Below, one piece after another: positions 16,652 to 25,993 of a DNA stretch of 64,000 nt. The notes beneath the pieces are model-generated. The model was not told the DNA's origin. It searched no databases and saw nothing but the letters and a program-made list of their open reading frames with translations. Origin of the DNA: Bryobacterales bacterium (GTDB taxonomy: Bacteria; Acidobacteriota; Terriglobia; Bryobacterales; Bryobacteraceae); contig JAEUQC010000172.1 of NCBI GenBank assembly GCA_016789905.1, forward strand, positions 248,001 to 312,000. Reading direction: 5' to 3'. Both the position numbers and the translations under genes were made by a program. Each line of letters opens with the position of its first letter. Within the stretch, counting starts at the first letter, position 1.

Positions 16652-17397
16652 TCGGGCCTCCGGGGGCGCTGCAGTGACCAGAGGTAGGCGACGAGATCGT
16701 CGAGGCCGGTGCCCTGGTAGGCGGGCATAATGGATGTTTTTTGAATGGCGAACTTGCGGAAATCGCGCTTGGGCAGTGTCAGGAGCCCTTTGGCGGGGTG
16801 GAGCATCTGCACGTTGTAGGTATCTTCGTTGAGGAGGAAGCCTTTGAAGGGCGTTCCGTTTTCAAGTACGATATCGGCCTGCCAGTAGGCCATGTCGACG
16901 TGGGCGTTGGGTTGCAGGATGGACTGGCGGATGTGAGTGGCGGGGCGCTGGGAGCCGATGAAGGAAAGCTCCGGGCCGTTAACGCCACCATCGCCGTTCA
17001 CCAGATGGCAATTCGCGCAGCCTTGAGCGCGGAACAGTTTTTCACCGGCGGCGGCATTGCCGGGCGGGGCCTTGGCGGAACCCTTCGCGGCCAGCGTGCG
17101 GACGTAGGCCACAACCTGCCAGACCTGATCGGGCGAGAAGAACTGGCCGGGCATCGCGGTGCCGGGGATGCCGTCGGAGATGTTGACAAGAAGTGCGGCG
17201 TCGGAGGCGCCGTGGTAGAACTGCCCTTGCGTGAGATCGGGCCCTTTGCCGCCCTGGCCGGATAGGCCATGGCAATCGGCGCAGTGCGAACGATAAATGC
17301 GTGCGCCGGCAGCGACATCATCGGGAGTAGTGTGAGGGTTCGTTGTCTGCGCGACAAGGTCGACGCAGAGGAGCAACGTGAGTTGGACGGGTCTCAA
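16648..17397 (-). CDS. Diheme c-type cytochrome, partner of the PQQ dehydrogenase
   Basis: The 249-residue exported protein has two CxxCH haem sites, CADCH and CANCH. The first domain looks like a standard class I cytochrome with Met ligand in GTAMPGQF. The second resembles the haem-binding domain common in Planctomycetes and Acidobacteria (GGVNGPELSFIGSQR, ILQPNAHVDMAYW, SIMPAYQGTGLDDLVAYLWSLQ). The start is TTG at 17395-17397, supported by GGAGG 8 nt upstream and by the signal peptide that follows. It is co-translated with the dehydrogenase downstream and probably accepts its electrons. Confidence 0.9.
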   Translation of the reverse strand: MRPVQLTLLLCVDLVAQTTNPHTTPDDVAAGARIYRSHCADCHGLSGQGGKGPDLTQGQFYHGASDAALLVNISDGIPGTAMPGQFFSPDQVWQVVAYVRTLAAKGSAKAPPGNAAAGEKLFRAQGCANCHLVNGDGGVNGPELSFIGSQRPATHIRQSILQPNAHVDMAYWQADIVLENGTPFKGFLLNEDTYNVQMLHPAKGLLTLPKRDFRKFAIQKTSIMPAYQGTGLDDLVAYLWSLQRPRRPE

Positions 17398-17470
17398 CAG
17401 GTTCGCCTCCAGGCTGGGGCGTAGTATATCCCAAATGGCTACGGTGCGTTCTCGCCACGCGCGCCGGGAG

Positions 17471-20400
17471 TCATTTTGACGGTTGCCAAACCAGCCCGAA
17501 GACGCGGAAATTCAGAACGCGTGGGTCGTTCGGCGTCGGCAGACCTCCGCCCTCCACACCGAGCCGGAACCGGTTGGGCCCTTTCTTTATGGGAACGTCC
17601 ACCTGATACCTATCCCGTCCGCCGTGACAAACCCGTTCGACGCGCCGGCCCTGATCGGTGGTAACGAGGAGGCGGAACTGCTTTGAACCCACCCCCGGTC
17701 CGGCTTCCAATTCAATGGTCAACCGGCCTGTCCCCGCGGTATTGGCATCGATCAAGAGTTCCGCGTCCTTCTCAACCCATCGAAACTTCGCGCCGCCGAA
17801 CTCCTCAAATGGATACCAATGACCGCCGAGGGAGACGCCCGTGAGCGGGATCTCACGGCCAGGCGTGGCGGGCGGCGGGGCGTGAAAACCAAGCGACTCG
17901 ACGAGCACGCTGGCGGGCCGGCGGTCGATGGTGGAAAGCGGCGCTGCGCCATCGAACCGCAACTCCACGCGGCGCGCGATATCCACTGGAGCGGCGGGTA
18001 CGGGCACTCTTACTTCCTGCGGTCCCAGCAGCAGCGCTACCGCCGTTGACGGTTCGTTGTCCACTCGGATAGCTACGTTTTTCGGACGCCCGGGCAGGTC
18101 TGGTACGTTGACGCGGAGCGTCAACTCTTCCACCCCTGCCGGCTGTCGCAGCCTGAAAAAGCTTTCTTCTGCCACCCACCCGTCTTCGTAGGCGCCGCTG
18201 TAGAGCAACTGAGGATTGGCCAGTCCGGCCCGGAAATCGGGCAGAGACGTGGGAGCGGCTGGCTCCGCGGCGACCAGCGAAATCTCGCGGACGAAGCCGG
18301 TTATTTTCCGGTTGTCCAGCGGGACGTCTTTTCCGAACCAGGCAAGCAGGCCCTGGCGCTCTTCCCGAAATCCCTTTAGCGGAACTCCCATATCGAGCGA
18401 CAGAAACGCGCGATTCTCGATTCCAATCGGAGAAACCGCCGCCTGAAGCCGTGCCGACCCGCGTCCCACGGCTCCCAGCGGACGCGTACCATTGCCAGTG
18501 ACCGCGGCCCGGGGAACGAAATTCTCGCCGTCACCATTCAAAGTTGCGGTGATCTCCAGACGCATTTGGGGATTTGGTGTTGGTCCTAACACTTCAAACA
18601 GCAAGTGTCGCCCCGCGGAGGACATAGTATGGCCGGGCCGGAAATAGTCCGGTTCCAGTTGGGAGAGCGCCACTCGCCCGCTCGCCCGCGCCTCTCTCGC
18701 CAAATAGTAGTTCTGGCCCAGATAGGATTCGGTGAGCACCAGATGGTTTGTCACCTCGGCGCTGTCGCGCAGCGATAACAAGCGGTCGCCTTCCTGATCG
18801 CCGGAACGATTCAACACCGTGAGATCCCTTCCGCTGCGCAGCAACGTGAACGGCTTCGGCGGTACTGGCTCTTCCGGCGGCCGTTCCAGTTGAAAGCGAT
18901 TCGTGCCGCCCTCCGGCAGCGGGAAATCAATGGCCCGGTACCAGTTGGCGCGCCGCCGAAGCGTCTGCTGGAACTCTTCGAAGCGGCCCGGCCGGGCGAG
19001 TTCAGAGAACCAGTTGGTCCAACCGGAACCAAAGTAGCGGCCCGAGGTGACAAAAAAGTTCTTCGATGGTGTGCGATAGGACTCTCCGGGGAAATAGGCG
19101 CCGGCGATCTTCGCCAGTACGACGTTGTGGGTATCTGTAACGACGACGCCGCGGCGCGGTTGCCCGGCGAGTTCACGGAGACGATCAACCAGGCGTCCCT
19201 CCGTGGCTCTCGGAATTTCAACGAATCCGCTGCCCTTGGCTGCCCACTGCGCACTGGCGGCAATGTAGCCCCAACTGACCGGTAATGTTGCCAGCGGGAC
19301 CAGCAAGAGCGCCAGCGGCAGCGCGGGGCTGTTGGCGGTCCGTAGCCATTCTAGCCAAGTGATCACGAGAACGGCCGCAAGAAAAGGCCAAATGTACATC
19401 GCCGCTTTGTATATGCCGAAGTCCGCGCCTCGCAGTAACAGGACTACCGCCGCGGCCGCGAAGCTCAACGCCAATGCACTGGCGGGTTCGCCCAGCCGGA
19501 ACTGCTTGAAAATGGCCCAGGCTGCGGCCGCGGTTAGCGACACGCCGAGGGCGATGGCCGCGTCCATCCACATTCCTTCCAACCGGCCCGCAATTGGCAT
19601 TAGCCCCCAGAAGGTAGGGAAGCCGCTGGGTATCATGTAGAACGGAAATTGGCGCGCCGGTGTTGCGTCAACACCCTGGCTCACCTGGACGGCGAAGAAC
19701 CCGGCGACGGACAGGGAAAACGTGTTCCAGACCAACAGTGCAACGGCCGAAACTCTCACCAGCCAGCGCCATGACGCGGCCAGCCTCCGCCCAGAATGCA
19801 GCAGCGTGCCCAGGCCCAGAAAGGGAATCACTTCGGGATAAGACACCCCAAGAGCCCCTAGCAGCAAACCGCCGGTTGCGGCGGCGGGCCAAGTGTGACG
19901 CGCCGTGCCCAGCAGGATGGCGGAGGCGGTGGCAAGCAGCCCGAGCCCAAGCACCTGCGCGATCAATTGATACACCGTGCCCAGAACGACCAACGCGATG
20001 GAAGGCAGCCACAGCATGGTGAGCAGCGCCGGAATCCTGCGGCGGCGGCCGGTGCAGACCAGCCCGGCCACGGCGCCAGCCAGCGCCATCTGCAGGGCGA
20101 CAATGACTGGCATAAACACACGATGATCCGCATAGCCAGTAAGCGCCATCACCCATGCCAGCAGCAACTCGGCGCCGCAACGCAGCCCGGCGATGTCCAG
20201 CACGGATTTGATTTGCATTTTTGGGTCCGCGTTCGCCACATACGCCTGCGCGGGGTAGGGGTCCATGTAGCCCTGTTCCCATATTCCTTGGGCCCCGAGA
20301 ACGTAGTTTGCCATGTCGTCGTTGCAAAAGGAGACCCACGCGAACCCCTCCGTAAGGAGCGGCGCGCCAACGAATGCGCCACCCAAACTAAGGCCGAGTG

Positions 20401-20686
20401 CGACGCGCGTCATGAGCGGACGAGGCGGCAACGCCCGCCGCCGGTTGCGCGCGAACCAAAGGCCGGCACCGAGGCAAATTGCCATGGTAACCGCGACTCC
20501 GCCAATCCGGACCGGCACGCCAAGCCGGTACAACTCGAACAGCAGCACGACGGCCACCGCCACACCTACGGACGGCGCCAATAGCGCCGCCCGCAACAGA
20601 TTGCCATGCAAGCCGGCCGCGCGCAGCACCGCCCATCCGGTGATCCACCAGAACACCACCAACAACAAAACGAGTAGGAATGCCAT
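17471..20686 (-). CDS. Large GT-C-like membrane protein with C-terminal extracytoplasmic domains
   Basis: The 1071-residue protein has about 12 membrane segments in the first 470 residues and a soluble C-terminal half. The first external loop contains FCNDDMANYVLGAQGIWEQGY, the acidic motif position expected of GT-C glycosyltransferases using lipid-linked sugars. The final 123 residues (about 949-1071: HWYPFEEFGGAKFRWV, EGGGLPTPNDPRVLNFRVF) form a domain shared with the divergently encoded protein at 21658-22428. It shares 1 nt with the GH130-like gene upstream (TAATG), so both are co-translated. The likely role is sugar transfer to a surface polysaccharide on the periplasmic side, but no family match is certain. 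Confidence 0.65.
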   Translation of the reverse strand: MAFLLVLLLVVFWWITGWAVLRAAGLHGNLLRAALLAPSVGVAVAVVLLFELYRLGVPVRIGGVAVTMAICLGAGLWFARNRRRALPPRPLMTRVALGLSLGGAFVGAPLLTEGFAWVSFCNDDMANYVLGAQGIWEQGYMDPYPAQAYVANADPKMQIKSVLDIAGLRCGAELLLAWVMALTGYADHRVFMPVIVALQMALAGAVAGLVCTGRRRRIPALLTMLWLPSIALVVLGTVYQLIAQVLGLGLLATASAILLGTARHTWPAAATGGLLLGALGVSYPEVIPFLGLGTLLHSGRRLAASWRWLVRVSAVALLVWNTFSLSVAGFFAVQVSQGVDATPARQFPFYMIPSGFPTFWGLMPIAGRLEGMWMDAAIALGVSLTAAAAWAIFKQFRLGEPASALALSFAAAAVVLLLRGADFGIYKAAMYIWPFLAAVLVITWLEWLRTANSPALPLALLLVPLATLPVSWGYIAASAQWAAKGSGFVEIPRATEGRLVDRLRELAGQPRRGVVVTDTHNVVLAKIAGAYFPGESYRTPSKNFFVTSGRYFGSGWTNWFSELARPGRFEEFQQTLRRRANWYRAIDFPLPEGGTNRFQLERPPEEPVPPKPFTLLRSGRDLTVLNRSGDQEGDRLLSLRDSAEVTNHLVLTESYLGQNYYLAREARASGRVALSQLEPDYFRPGHTMSSAGRHLLFEVLGPTPNPQMRLEITATLNGDGENFVPRAAVTGNGTRPLGAVGRGSARLQAAVSPIGIENRAFLSLDMGVPLKGFREERQGLLAWFGKDVPLDNRKITGFVREISLVAAEPAAPTSLPDFRAGLANPQLLYSGAYEDGWVAEESFFRLRQPAGVEELTLRVNVPDLPGRPKNVAIRVDNEPSTAVALLLGPQEVRVPVPAAPVDIARRVELRFDGAAPLSTIDRRPASVLVESLGFHAPPPATPGREIPLTGVSLGGHWYPFEEFGGAKFRWVEKDAELLIDANTAGTGRLTIELEAGPGVGSKQFRLLVTTDQGRRVERVCHGGRDRYQVDVPIKKGPNRFRLGVEGGGLPTPNDPRVLNFRVFGLVWQPSK

Positions 20687-21630
20687 TATCGGGCTACTCC
20701 CTCCACGGCGGAGATAAGCTCCTGGTCTGTCATGATCGCCACCGCGCAGCGTTCATCGTTGATGCCGTAGGAGACGGCCCAGCCGTCTTCGGCCCGGGCC
20801 ATTCCGCATGGATAAATCACCTCGCCGGCGTACGGATTGAGCCGGTGGAACTGGCGGCGGCACCGGTATGGATTGGGCAGCGGCAATGGCGCCCGAGGGC
20901 GGTGCGTCACCACGCCATCGTCCCGGAATCGAAAGACGGCGGCCATGTACCGGTAGCCTTCCGGCGCATACGTCAGGGAATGCGCCACGCACCAGTACCC
21001 GTCTCCATCCGGCACCGGCGGCGCCCCACCGCGCAGCGGTCCGTATTGCGCTTCGTAACCTCCGTCGTCCCAAGTCTGCCCGTCGGGTAGCTGGGAGATG
21101 CCCGCGGATTCCAGGCGGTAAACGGTGGCGGGCCAGTCGCAGCGCAGAAAACGAAGCGGCCGTGGAAAATAGATGCCGCGGCCGGCAGGCCCGCCGAAAA
21201 ACATCCAGTTCTTTTCAATGGGCTGGCGCGGCCCGTCCAGCATCAATTCGCGCGGAGTCCCGGTTGGCAGCAGATTTCGCTCGTTGAATTCCTGCAGGTA
21301 CTGCCGGTTCGGCTCGTCACCCCATCCGGAATTCCAGTGCAGATAGATGCGCCCATCCAAGCGGTATAGCCGCGGGTCAGCAAACCATTCTCCTTGCGGA
21401 TGATGATCAGACCACGCAACGCCTGTTCCCGCGATGACATGAAAACGGGTGTCGAGGCGGCAGAGTCCAATCCGCCGTGCCCCATCGGGAAGCACCACTC
21501 GGTACGCCAACAAGTAGCCGTCACCGTCTGCCAGCAGACCAGGATTAAACACCCGCGCCGCGCCTTGATTTGCCCACGCGGCAGGCAGCAACTCTTCCGC
21601 CCGCCACTCCACAAAGTGCATCGGACCCAT
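20686..21630 (-). CDS. GH130-like five-bladed beta-propeller protein
   Basis: The 314-residue protein lacks a signal peptide. It has repeated propeller motifs (ARVFNPGLLADGDGYLLAYR, FADPRLYRLDGRIYLHWN, EKNWMFFG and CGMARAEDGWAVSYGINDE) resembling GH130 mannoside phosphorylases and related GH43-like folds. The terminal YGINDERC replaces the usual YGAAD. GH130 enzymes cleave or phosphorolyse beta-mannosides; here catalytic residues cannot be assigned securely. It heads a two-gene minus-strand unit in a polysaccharide locus and lies 27 bp from a divergent gene. Substrate is unknown. Confidence 0.6.
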   Translation of the reverse strand: MGPMHFVEWRAEELLPAAWANQGAARVFNPGLLADGDGYLLAYRVVLPDGARRIGLCRLDTRFHVIAGTGVAWSDHHPQGEWFADPRLYRLDGRIYLHWNSGWGDEPNRQYLQEFNERNLLPTGTPRELMLDGPRQPIEKNWMFFGGPAGRGIYFPRPLRFLRCDWPATVYRLESAGISQLPDGQTWDDGGYEAQYGPLRGGAPPVPDGDGYWCVAHSLTYAPEGYRYMAAVFRFRDDGVVTHRPRAPLPLPNPYRCRRQFHRLNPYAGEVIYPCGMARAEDGWAVSYGINDERCAVAIMTDQELISAVEGVAR

Positions 21631-21657
21631 GGTATCCGAACTTGTTATTCTTGTGTC

Positions 21658-22428
21658 GTGCCGAGCATCGTTCCCGCGCTACCAGACATTTGTGGGAACA
21701 CCGAAATTGTCCTGGCGCCTGGTGGCTGGCACGCTCTGGAGGTCGAGTCGGGCCGCTGCTTCCGTTGGGTCGATAACGATGCGGCGTTTGAACTGCCCCC
21801 GGCGCTGAACCCCTTCGCGGAAATCGAATTGGAAGTGTGCGCGGGCCCGGGAATGGGCCGTCAGCATTTTCAACTCACCGTCCGCGGCGATGCCTTTGAA
21901 CAGGCTGTCGCGGTGCACGACGAGCAGCGGTTGACACTTTCTCTACCCTTGTCCCGCCACTGCAAGTCCCTTTTCACGCTGCACGCGGACGGCGGCGGGC
22001 TGCCGTGTCCGAACGACGACCGTAACTTGAACTTTCGTGTATTCCGCCTGGCCACTTTGCCCAACATCGTCAGCATTCAAGCTGGTGTGGACCTCGTTTC
22101 CGGTTGGAACCGCTTTGGCGAAGACCCGCCGGCCCGAGTCGCGAATTCCGGTGCCTGTATCCGGGTCCATAGCCACCGTGACTTTCCCGTTCTCTGCCTC
22201 GATCTACGCCCCGCCGGTCCTGCAAATCGAGCCGGGATTCGCATCGACCTGCTCGATGAGGACGGCGCTCCGGTGTCCACCACCGCAATCCAGAGCCGGG
22301 AACTTGTGGGCATGCGTCTGCCGCTCCGCGCGGGAATGTCAAAGATGTTCTCGCTCTACCTGGAGTGGATTGGCGGCGCCGTCGATTCGCCGCCCGCTGT
22401 TGTTGCTTTCCTATTGCGGCTGAATTGA
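21658..22428 (+). CDS. Unknown protein sharing the C-terminal domain of the GT-C-like neighbour
   Basis: I do not recognise a named family. The likely start is GTG 21658, because upstream sequence belongs to the divergent gene; no clear Shine-Dalgarno is visible. The first half (about residues 1-137) aligns by eye with the C-terminus of the 1071-residue membrane protein: GGWHALEVESGRCFRWVDND against GGHWYPFEEFGGAKFRWVEK, AGPGMGRQHFQLTV against AGPGVGSKQFRLLV, and GGGLPCPNDDRNLNFRVF against GGGLPTPNDPRVLNFRVF. The second half is another beta-rich domain. No signal peptide is seen. It begins a plus-strand set with the GT9 fusion (35 bp gap) and a GT2, suggesting a carbohydrate-related role. Confidence 0.6.
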   Translation: MPSIVPALPDICGNTEIVLAPGGWHALEVESGRCFRWVDNDAAFELPPALNPFAEIELEVCAGPGMGRQHFQLTVRGDAFEQAVAVHDEQRLTLSLPLSRHCKSLFTLHADGGGLPCPNDDRNLNFRVFRLATLPNIVSIQAGVDLVSGWNRFGEDPPARVANSGACIRVHSHRDFPVLCLDLRPAGPANRAGIRIDLLDEDGAPVSTTAIQSRELVGMRLPLRAGMSKMFSLYLEWIGGAVDSPPAVVAFLLRLN

Positions 22429-22463
22429 AGATACTTTAGGAAGCCGGTTTTTCCCATCGGTCC

Positions 22464-24773
22464 ATGCCCCACTTCATCCTTCTGCACCCAGGCGGGCTAG
22501 GCGACCTTGTACTCGCCGCTCCACTGATCGCTGGCCTTCCAGGCACGGTCACGCTCGCCGCCCGGGAAGAGTTCAGTTCTCTATTGCCGCTGTTGCCGGT
22601 TCCACCGGCGGCGTTTGTACCGCTGCCTTGTAATCCGTATACCGCGAGTACGGCTTCCGCCGAGTGGATGGAACGCGAGACTGAATTCGAATCCCGTCTG
22701 CGGGCTGCCCGGGCCGATCAGTTGATCGACGCATCGTTTCGCCCCACCTGGCTCAGTCCGATTGTGGCGAGACTATCGGGTGCACCAGCCATCACCGCGA
22801 CCGAAGCCGGGGCCACGTTCTCACGGGCTCCGTACCTGCCATGGTCCCTTCCTGAATCCCTCCGCGCAATGGCGCGCGACTGGCTGGATTCGCAAGGACT
22901 CGCGCCAGGAAAGTACATTGTTTGTTTTCCTGGCGGAGTGGCGCAGGTTCCGCTGAAACGCTGGCCGGCCGACCGATTCGTTGAACTTCTGAACGGGCAG
23001 CCGTTGCCAGTGCTGTTGTTGGGAGACCACACCGAGCACACGTTCCTTGCCGATTTGGCGCCGCGTATGCCTGGCCCCGGCGCCTACTTCGGCGGGCGCC
23101 CGGCGGACCTTCCTGTTGCTGCGGCCCTACTGGCTCTGGCGGCTGCGTACTGCGGCAACGACACCGGCCCTATGCATCTGGCGCAGGCCTTCGGAACGCC
23201 AGGTATCGCCTTTTTCGGTGGCGGCGGCGAATGGCCGCATTATGCGCCGTGGGCTTCGGGGAGCATTGGGCTTGTTCACCCGCTGCCTTGCTTCGGCTGC
23301 CGATGGGACTGTTGTCTGGGCCACGGATTGTGCGTGGAACTGCTGCCGGTGGCGGAGGCGCGGGACGCCTTGGAATCCGTGATTACCCACCCGGCGGCGC
23401 CGCCCGCTGTCCGTTCGCTCAACTCGCTGGCGCCGGAATCGCTCGATATCCTCTCGGCCGCGTCCAGGCAGTACCGCGAGGCGCAGGCGGATCGCATGGC
23501 GCGCCAGGACGTGATTGTAGGCCTGCAACAAGCGGCGGACGAACGTCTGGCTCTTCTCATCTCCAACCACAAAGCCGCCGCCGAACGCGGCGCGCGGCTG
23601 GACCAATGGGAACGGCGAATGGCGGCCCTAACGCCGCCGCTTGTGCCGGCGGTCCAGATATCCACCGGGCTTGGCGCGGGCAACATTGGGGACGAACTGA
23701 TGGCTGGGGCGTTCTGGAACGCGTTGCCGCCGGCCGTCACCCTGCGCGTGCCCCTTTTTCCTGAGTCGGCAACCTGCCGCGCGGAATACCCGGCTCGTCA
23801 TCGGTATGAGGTGGTTCGTTACGAAGAAGGCGAGGCCCATCTGGCGCACTGGCCAGGCCTGCTGTCGGGCGGCACGCCGGTTGCGGAGGCGGAGGGGCTC
23901 GATTTTCCGCTAGGTTTTATGAGGACCCGCCTTCTGCCGTTCCACGAGCGAGGCCTGCCGGTTGACGCCGCCGGCGTTGGCGTGGAACCTCTCCATTCGC
24001 CAGAGGCCCAGGCCCTTTTTCAGGAAACATTCTCCGGTGTGCGTTCCTGGACGGTGCGTTCACCACGCTCACGGACGGCGCTGCTCGATCTTGGTGTACC
24101 GCCCGGCCGCGTGCGGACCGGCGCCGATTGGGCTTGGTTGCACGTTCCGCGAAACGATCAACGCGACTGGGCGCGCCAGACCTGGCGAGACGCCGGCGCG
24201 GATTTGGCCCGCCCGCTGGTTGCCGTAAACGCTGTGAACATGCAGTGGCGCATGACCACCGCCCGGCACTTGGCCGAGGCTCTCGATGCGCTTGCCGCGC
24301 GAACCGGCGCGCAAATCGGATTCATGGCCAACGATTGCCGCCACGGCGACTTTTTCGACTACGCCGCGGGCGACGACCTGGCGGCGCTGATGCGCCGGCC
24401 GTTGCTGCGCATTCCGCGCCTGTACTATAGCGCCGATGAGGCCATCGCGCTGCTGGCCTGTGCCGAAATCACGGTTGGTCAGCGTTACCATTTCCTGGTT
24501 CAATCCGTGCTGGCAGGAACGCTGCCGGTGGCGATTCCCCGTGGCCCGAAGATGGATGAACTGGCCGAAGAACTGGATTTGCTCACAGCGGGCACCGTCG
24601 CTGCACTTGACCCGCAACATGCCGTGGCTATCTTCGAACAGGCCATGGCGGAGCGCGCCGCCCGGCGCGCCAGACTGGACGCGATTCAGCAATTGTTACG
24701 CGAGCGAGCAGGAACGAACCTGAGTTTCCTCCGCGAACTGACGCCCTACGACGCCGCTTTCGCAAAATGGTAG
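22464..24773 (+). CDS. Fusion of GT9 heptosyltransferase-like and polysaccharide pyruvyl transferase domains
   Basis: The 769-residue protein joins two enzyme domains. Residues 1-310 look like an ADP-heptose:LPS heptosyltransferase-type GT9 (LLHPGGLGDLVLAAPLIAGL near the start, YCGNDTGPMHLAQAFGTPG later, then a Cys-rich stretch). A helical linker follows (about 320-385). Residues about 390-769 resemble polysaccharide pyruvyl transferase (STGLGAGNIGDELM near 400, VGQRYHFLVQSVLAGTLPVA near the end). GT9 enzymes add sugars to LPS core or glycans; pyruvyl transferases add ketal pyruvate or, in CsaB-like members, modify wall polymers. No signal peptide. Its stop overlaps the start of the GT2 gene by 7 nt. 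Both domain calls are good; substrates are unknown. Confidence 0.82.
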   Translation: MPHFILLHPGGLGDLVLAAPLIAGLPGTVTLAAREEFSSLLPLLPVPPAAFVPLPCNPYTASTASAEWMERETEFESRLRAARADQLIDASFRPTWLSPIVARLSGAPAITATEAGATFSRAPYLPWSLPESLRAMARDWLDSQGLAPGKYIVCFPGGVAQVPLKRWPADRFVELLNGQPLPVLLLGDHTEHTFLADLAPRMPGPGAYFGGRPADLPVAAALLALAAAYCGNDTGPMHLAQAFGTPGIAFFGGGGEWPHYAPWASGSIGLVHPLPCFGCRWDCCLGHGLCVELLPVAEARDALESVITHPAAPPAVRSLNSLAPESLDILSAASRQYREAQADRMARQDVIVGLQQAADERLALLISNHKAAAERGARLDQWERRMAALTPPLVPAVQISTGLGAGNIGDELMAGAFWNALPPAVTLRVPLFPESATCRAEYPARHRYEVVRYEEGEAHLAHWPGLLSGGTPVAEAEGLDFPLGFMRTRLLPFHERGLPVDAAGVGVEPLHSPEAQALFQETFSGVRSWTVRSPRSRTALLDLGVPPGRVRTGADWAWLHVPRNDQRDWARQTWRDAGADLARPLVAVNAVNMQWRMTTARHLAEALDALAARTGAQIGFMANDCRHGDFFDYAAGDDLAALMRRPLLRIPRLYYSADEAIALLACAEITVGQRYHFLVQSVLAGTLPVAIPRGPKMDELAEELDLLTAGTVAALDPQHAVAIFEQAMAERAARRARLDAIQQLLRERAGTNLSFLRELTPYDAAFAKW

Positions 24774-25993
24774 ATAGCCGCCCCCGGCCGCGCGTTACCG
24801 TGGTCACACCGTCGCTCAATCAGGGCGGCTTCATCCGGCAGACGATTGAGAGCGTGCTGGCGCAGGATTACGCTGATGTTGAATACATCATCATGGACGG
24901 CGGGTCCACAGACGGCACCGCCGCAATTGCGAGCGAATACAGCAGCCGGCTCCGGTTCGTTTCCCAGCCGGATAATGGCCAGTCGGACGGGATCAACAGA
25001 GGGTTCTCACTGGCCACCGGAGAAATCGTCGCGTGGCTCAATTCGGACGATGTCTACTTGCCGGGCGCGGTAACCAGTGCGGTTCGCACCCTCCAGGCGG
25101 ACCCGTCGGCGGCCTTTGTTTACGGGGATGGATATCTGATGGACTCGCGCGGGGGCATCACCCGGCGATTTCCACACACCCAGCCCTTTGACCTGTGGCG
25201 TCTGGTCTATCTGTCGGACTATATCCTCCAGCAGACCTGCTTTTTCCGCCGTTGGGCGCTCGATGCGACCGGGCCGTTGACCGAGAATCTGCGCTATGGG
25301 ATGGACTGGGATATTCTCATACGCCTCGCCACCCGTTTTCCCGTCGCCTACGTTCCGCGCTATTTGGCTTGTCTGCGAGAGTATCCGGAGGCAAAGACCT
25401 TTTCCGGCGGTGTGCGCCGGGCCTGGGAGTTACACCGTTTACTGGCCGGCCACACGGGCCAGTGGTTTCCGCCGGGCGCGCAGGTTTATGGGCTCGACAC
25501 CTATTCCCAACTCGCGCGGGATTGGGCCGATGGCCTTGGTTCGCCGTGGCTTCGCCAACGCGCAGCCAGGGTGCGCCAATGGTGTGAGCGCCGGATCCAC
25601 GATCTGGTGATGCATGAACAGGGGCTGTACTCGGACGGATGGGCGGGAGCCAGTTTGCGCCTCATGCTGCACGCCAATCAGGGGACGGCGGTGATGTCCG
25701 GTTCGATTCCCTCCTTTGCTCCCGGCCTGGCGCGCCAGGAACTCAGTATTTATGTGAATGGCAACTACATGGGTACCCACCGCGTAGAAGGAAACTTCCG
25801 TCTGCGTATTCCGCACCGTGACGATGACAAGGCACTCTCCGTTCGGATTGAGGCCCTGCGATATGTGCAATCCCCAACGGACAGCCGAAAGTTGGCGTTC
25901 CTGTTCGGCGCCTTCGCCTGGGAGGCTACAGCGCGTTCACCAGTAAGCCTGGCGCAAGGCCTTTCGCCCTCTATCGCAGACGGGCGGGCTTAA
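24767..25993 (+). CDS. Family 2 glycosyltransferase
   Basis: The 408-residue protein starts with a GT-A nucleotide-sugar domain: VTVVTPSLNQGGFIRQTIES, the ribose-binding DGGSTDGT, a substrate-side NGQSDGINRGF and the metal-binding LNSDDVYLP. Acceptor-side MDWDILIRL is also present. The C-terminal 100 residues form an additional beta-rich part (LSIYVNGNYMGTHRVEGNF). It is translationally coupled to the preceding fusion gene and probably works on the same glycan. Its last 23 bp overlap the end of the convergent deacetylase-like gene. Sugar donor and acceptor are unknown. Confidence 0.88.
   Translation: MVDSRPRPRVTVVTPSLNQGGFIRQTIESVLAQDYADVEYIIMDGGSTDGTAAIASEYSSRLRFVSQPDNGQSDGINRGFSLATGEIVAWLNSDDVYLPGAVTSAVRTLQADPSAAFVYGDGYLMDSRGGITRRFPHTQPFDLWRLVYLSDYILQQTCFFRRWALDATGPLTENLRYGMDWDILIRLATRFPVAYVPRYLACLREYPEAKTFSGGVRRAWELHRLLAGHTGQWFPPGAQVYGLDTYSQLARDWADGLGSPWLRQRAARVRQWCERRIHDLVMHEQGLYSDGWAGASLRLMLHANQGTAVMSGSIPSFAPGLARQELSIYVNGNYMGTHRVEGNFRLRIPHRDDDKALSVRIEALRYVQSPTDSRKLAFLFGAFAWEATARSPVSLAQGLSPSIADGRA

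Noticed and set aside
25698..25715. Second T-loop-like CCGGTTCGATTCCCTCC
   Set aside because: It is inside the GT2 coding frame and the stems do not pair.
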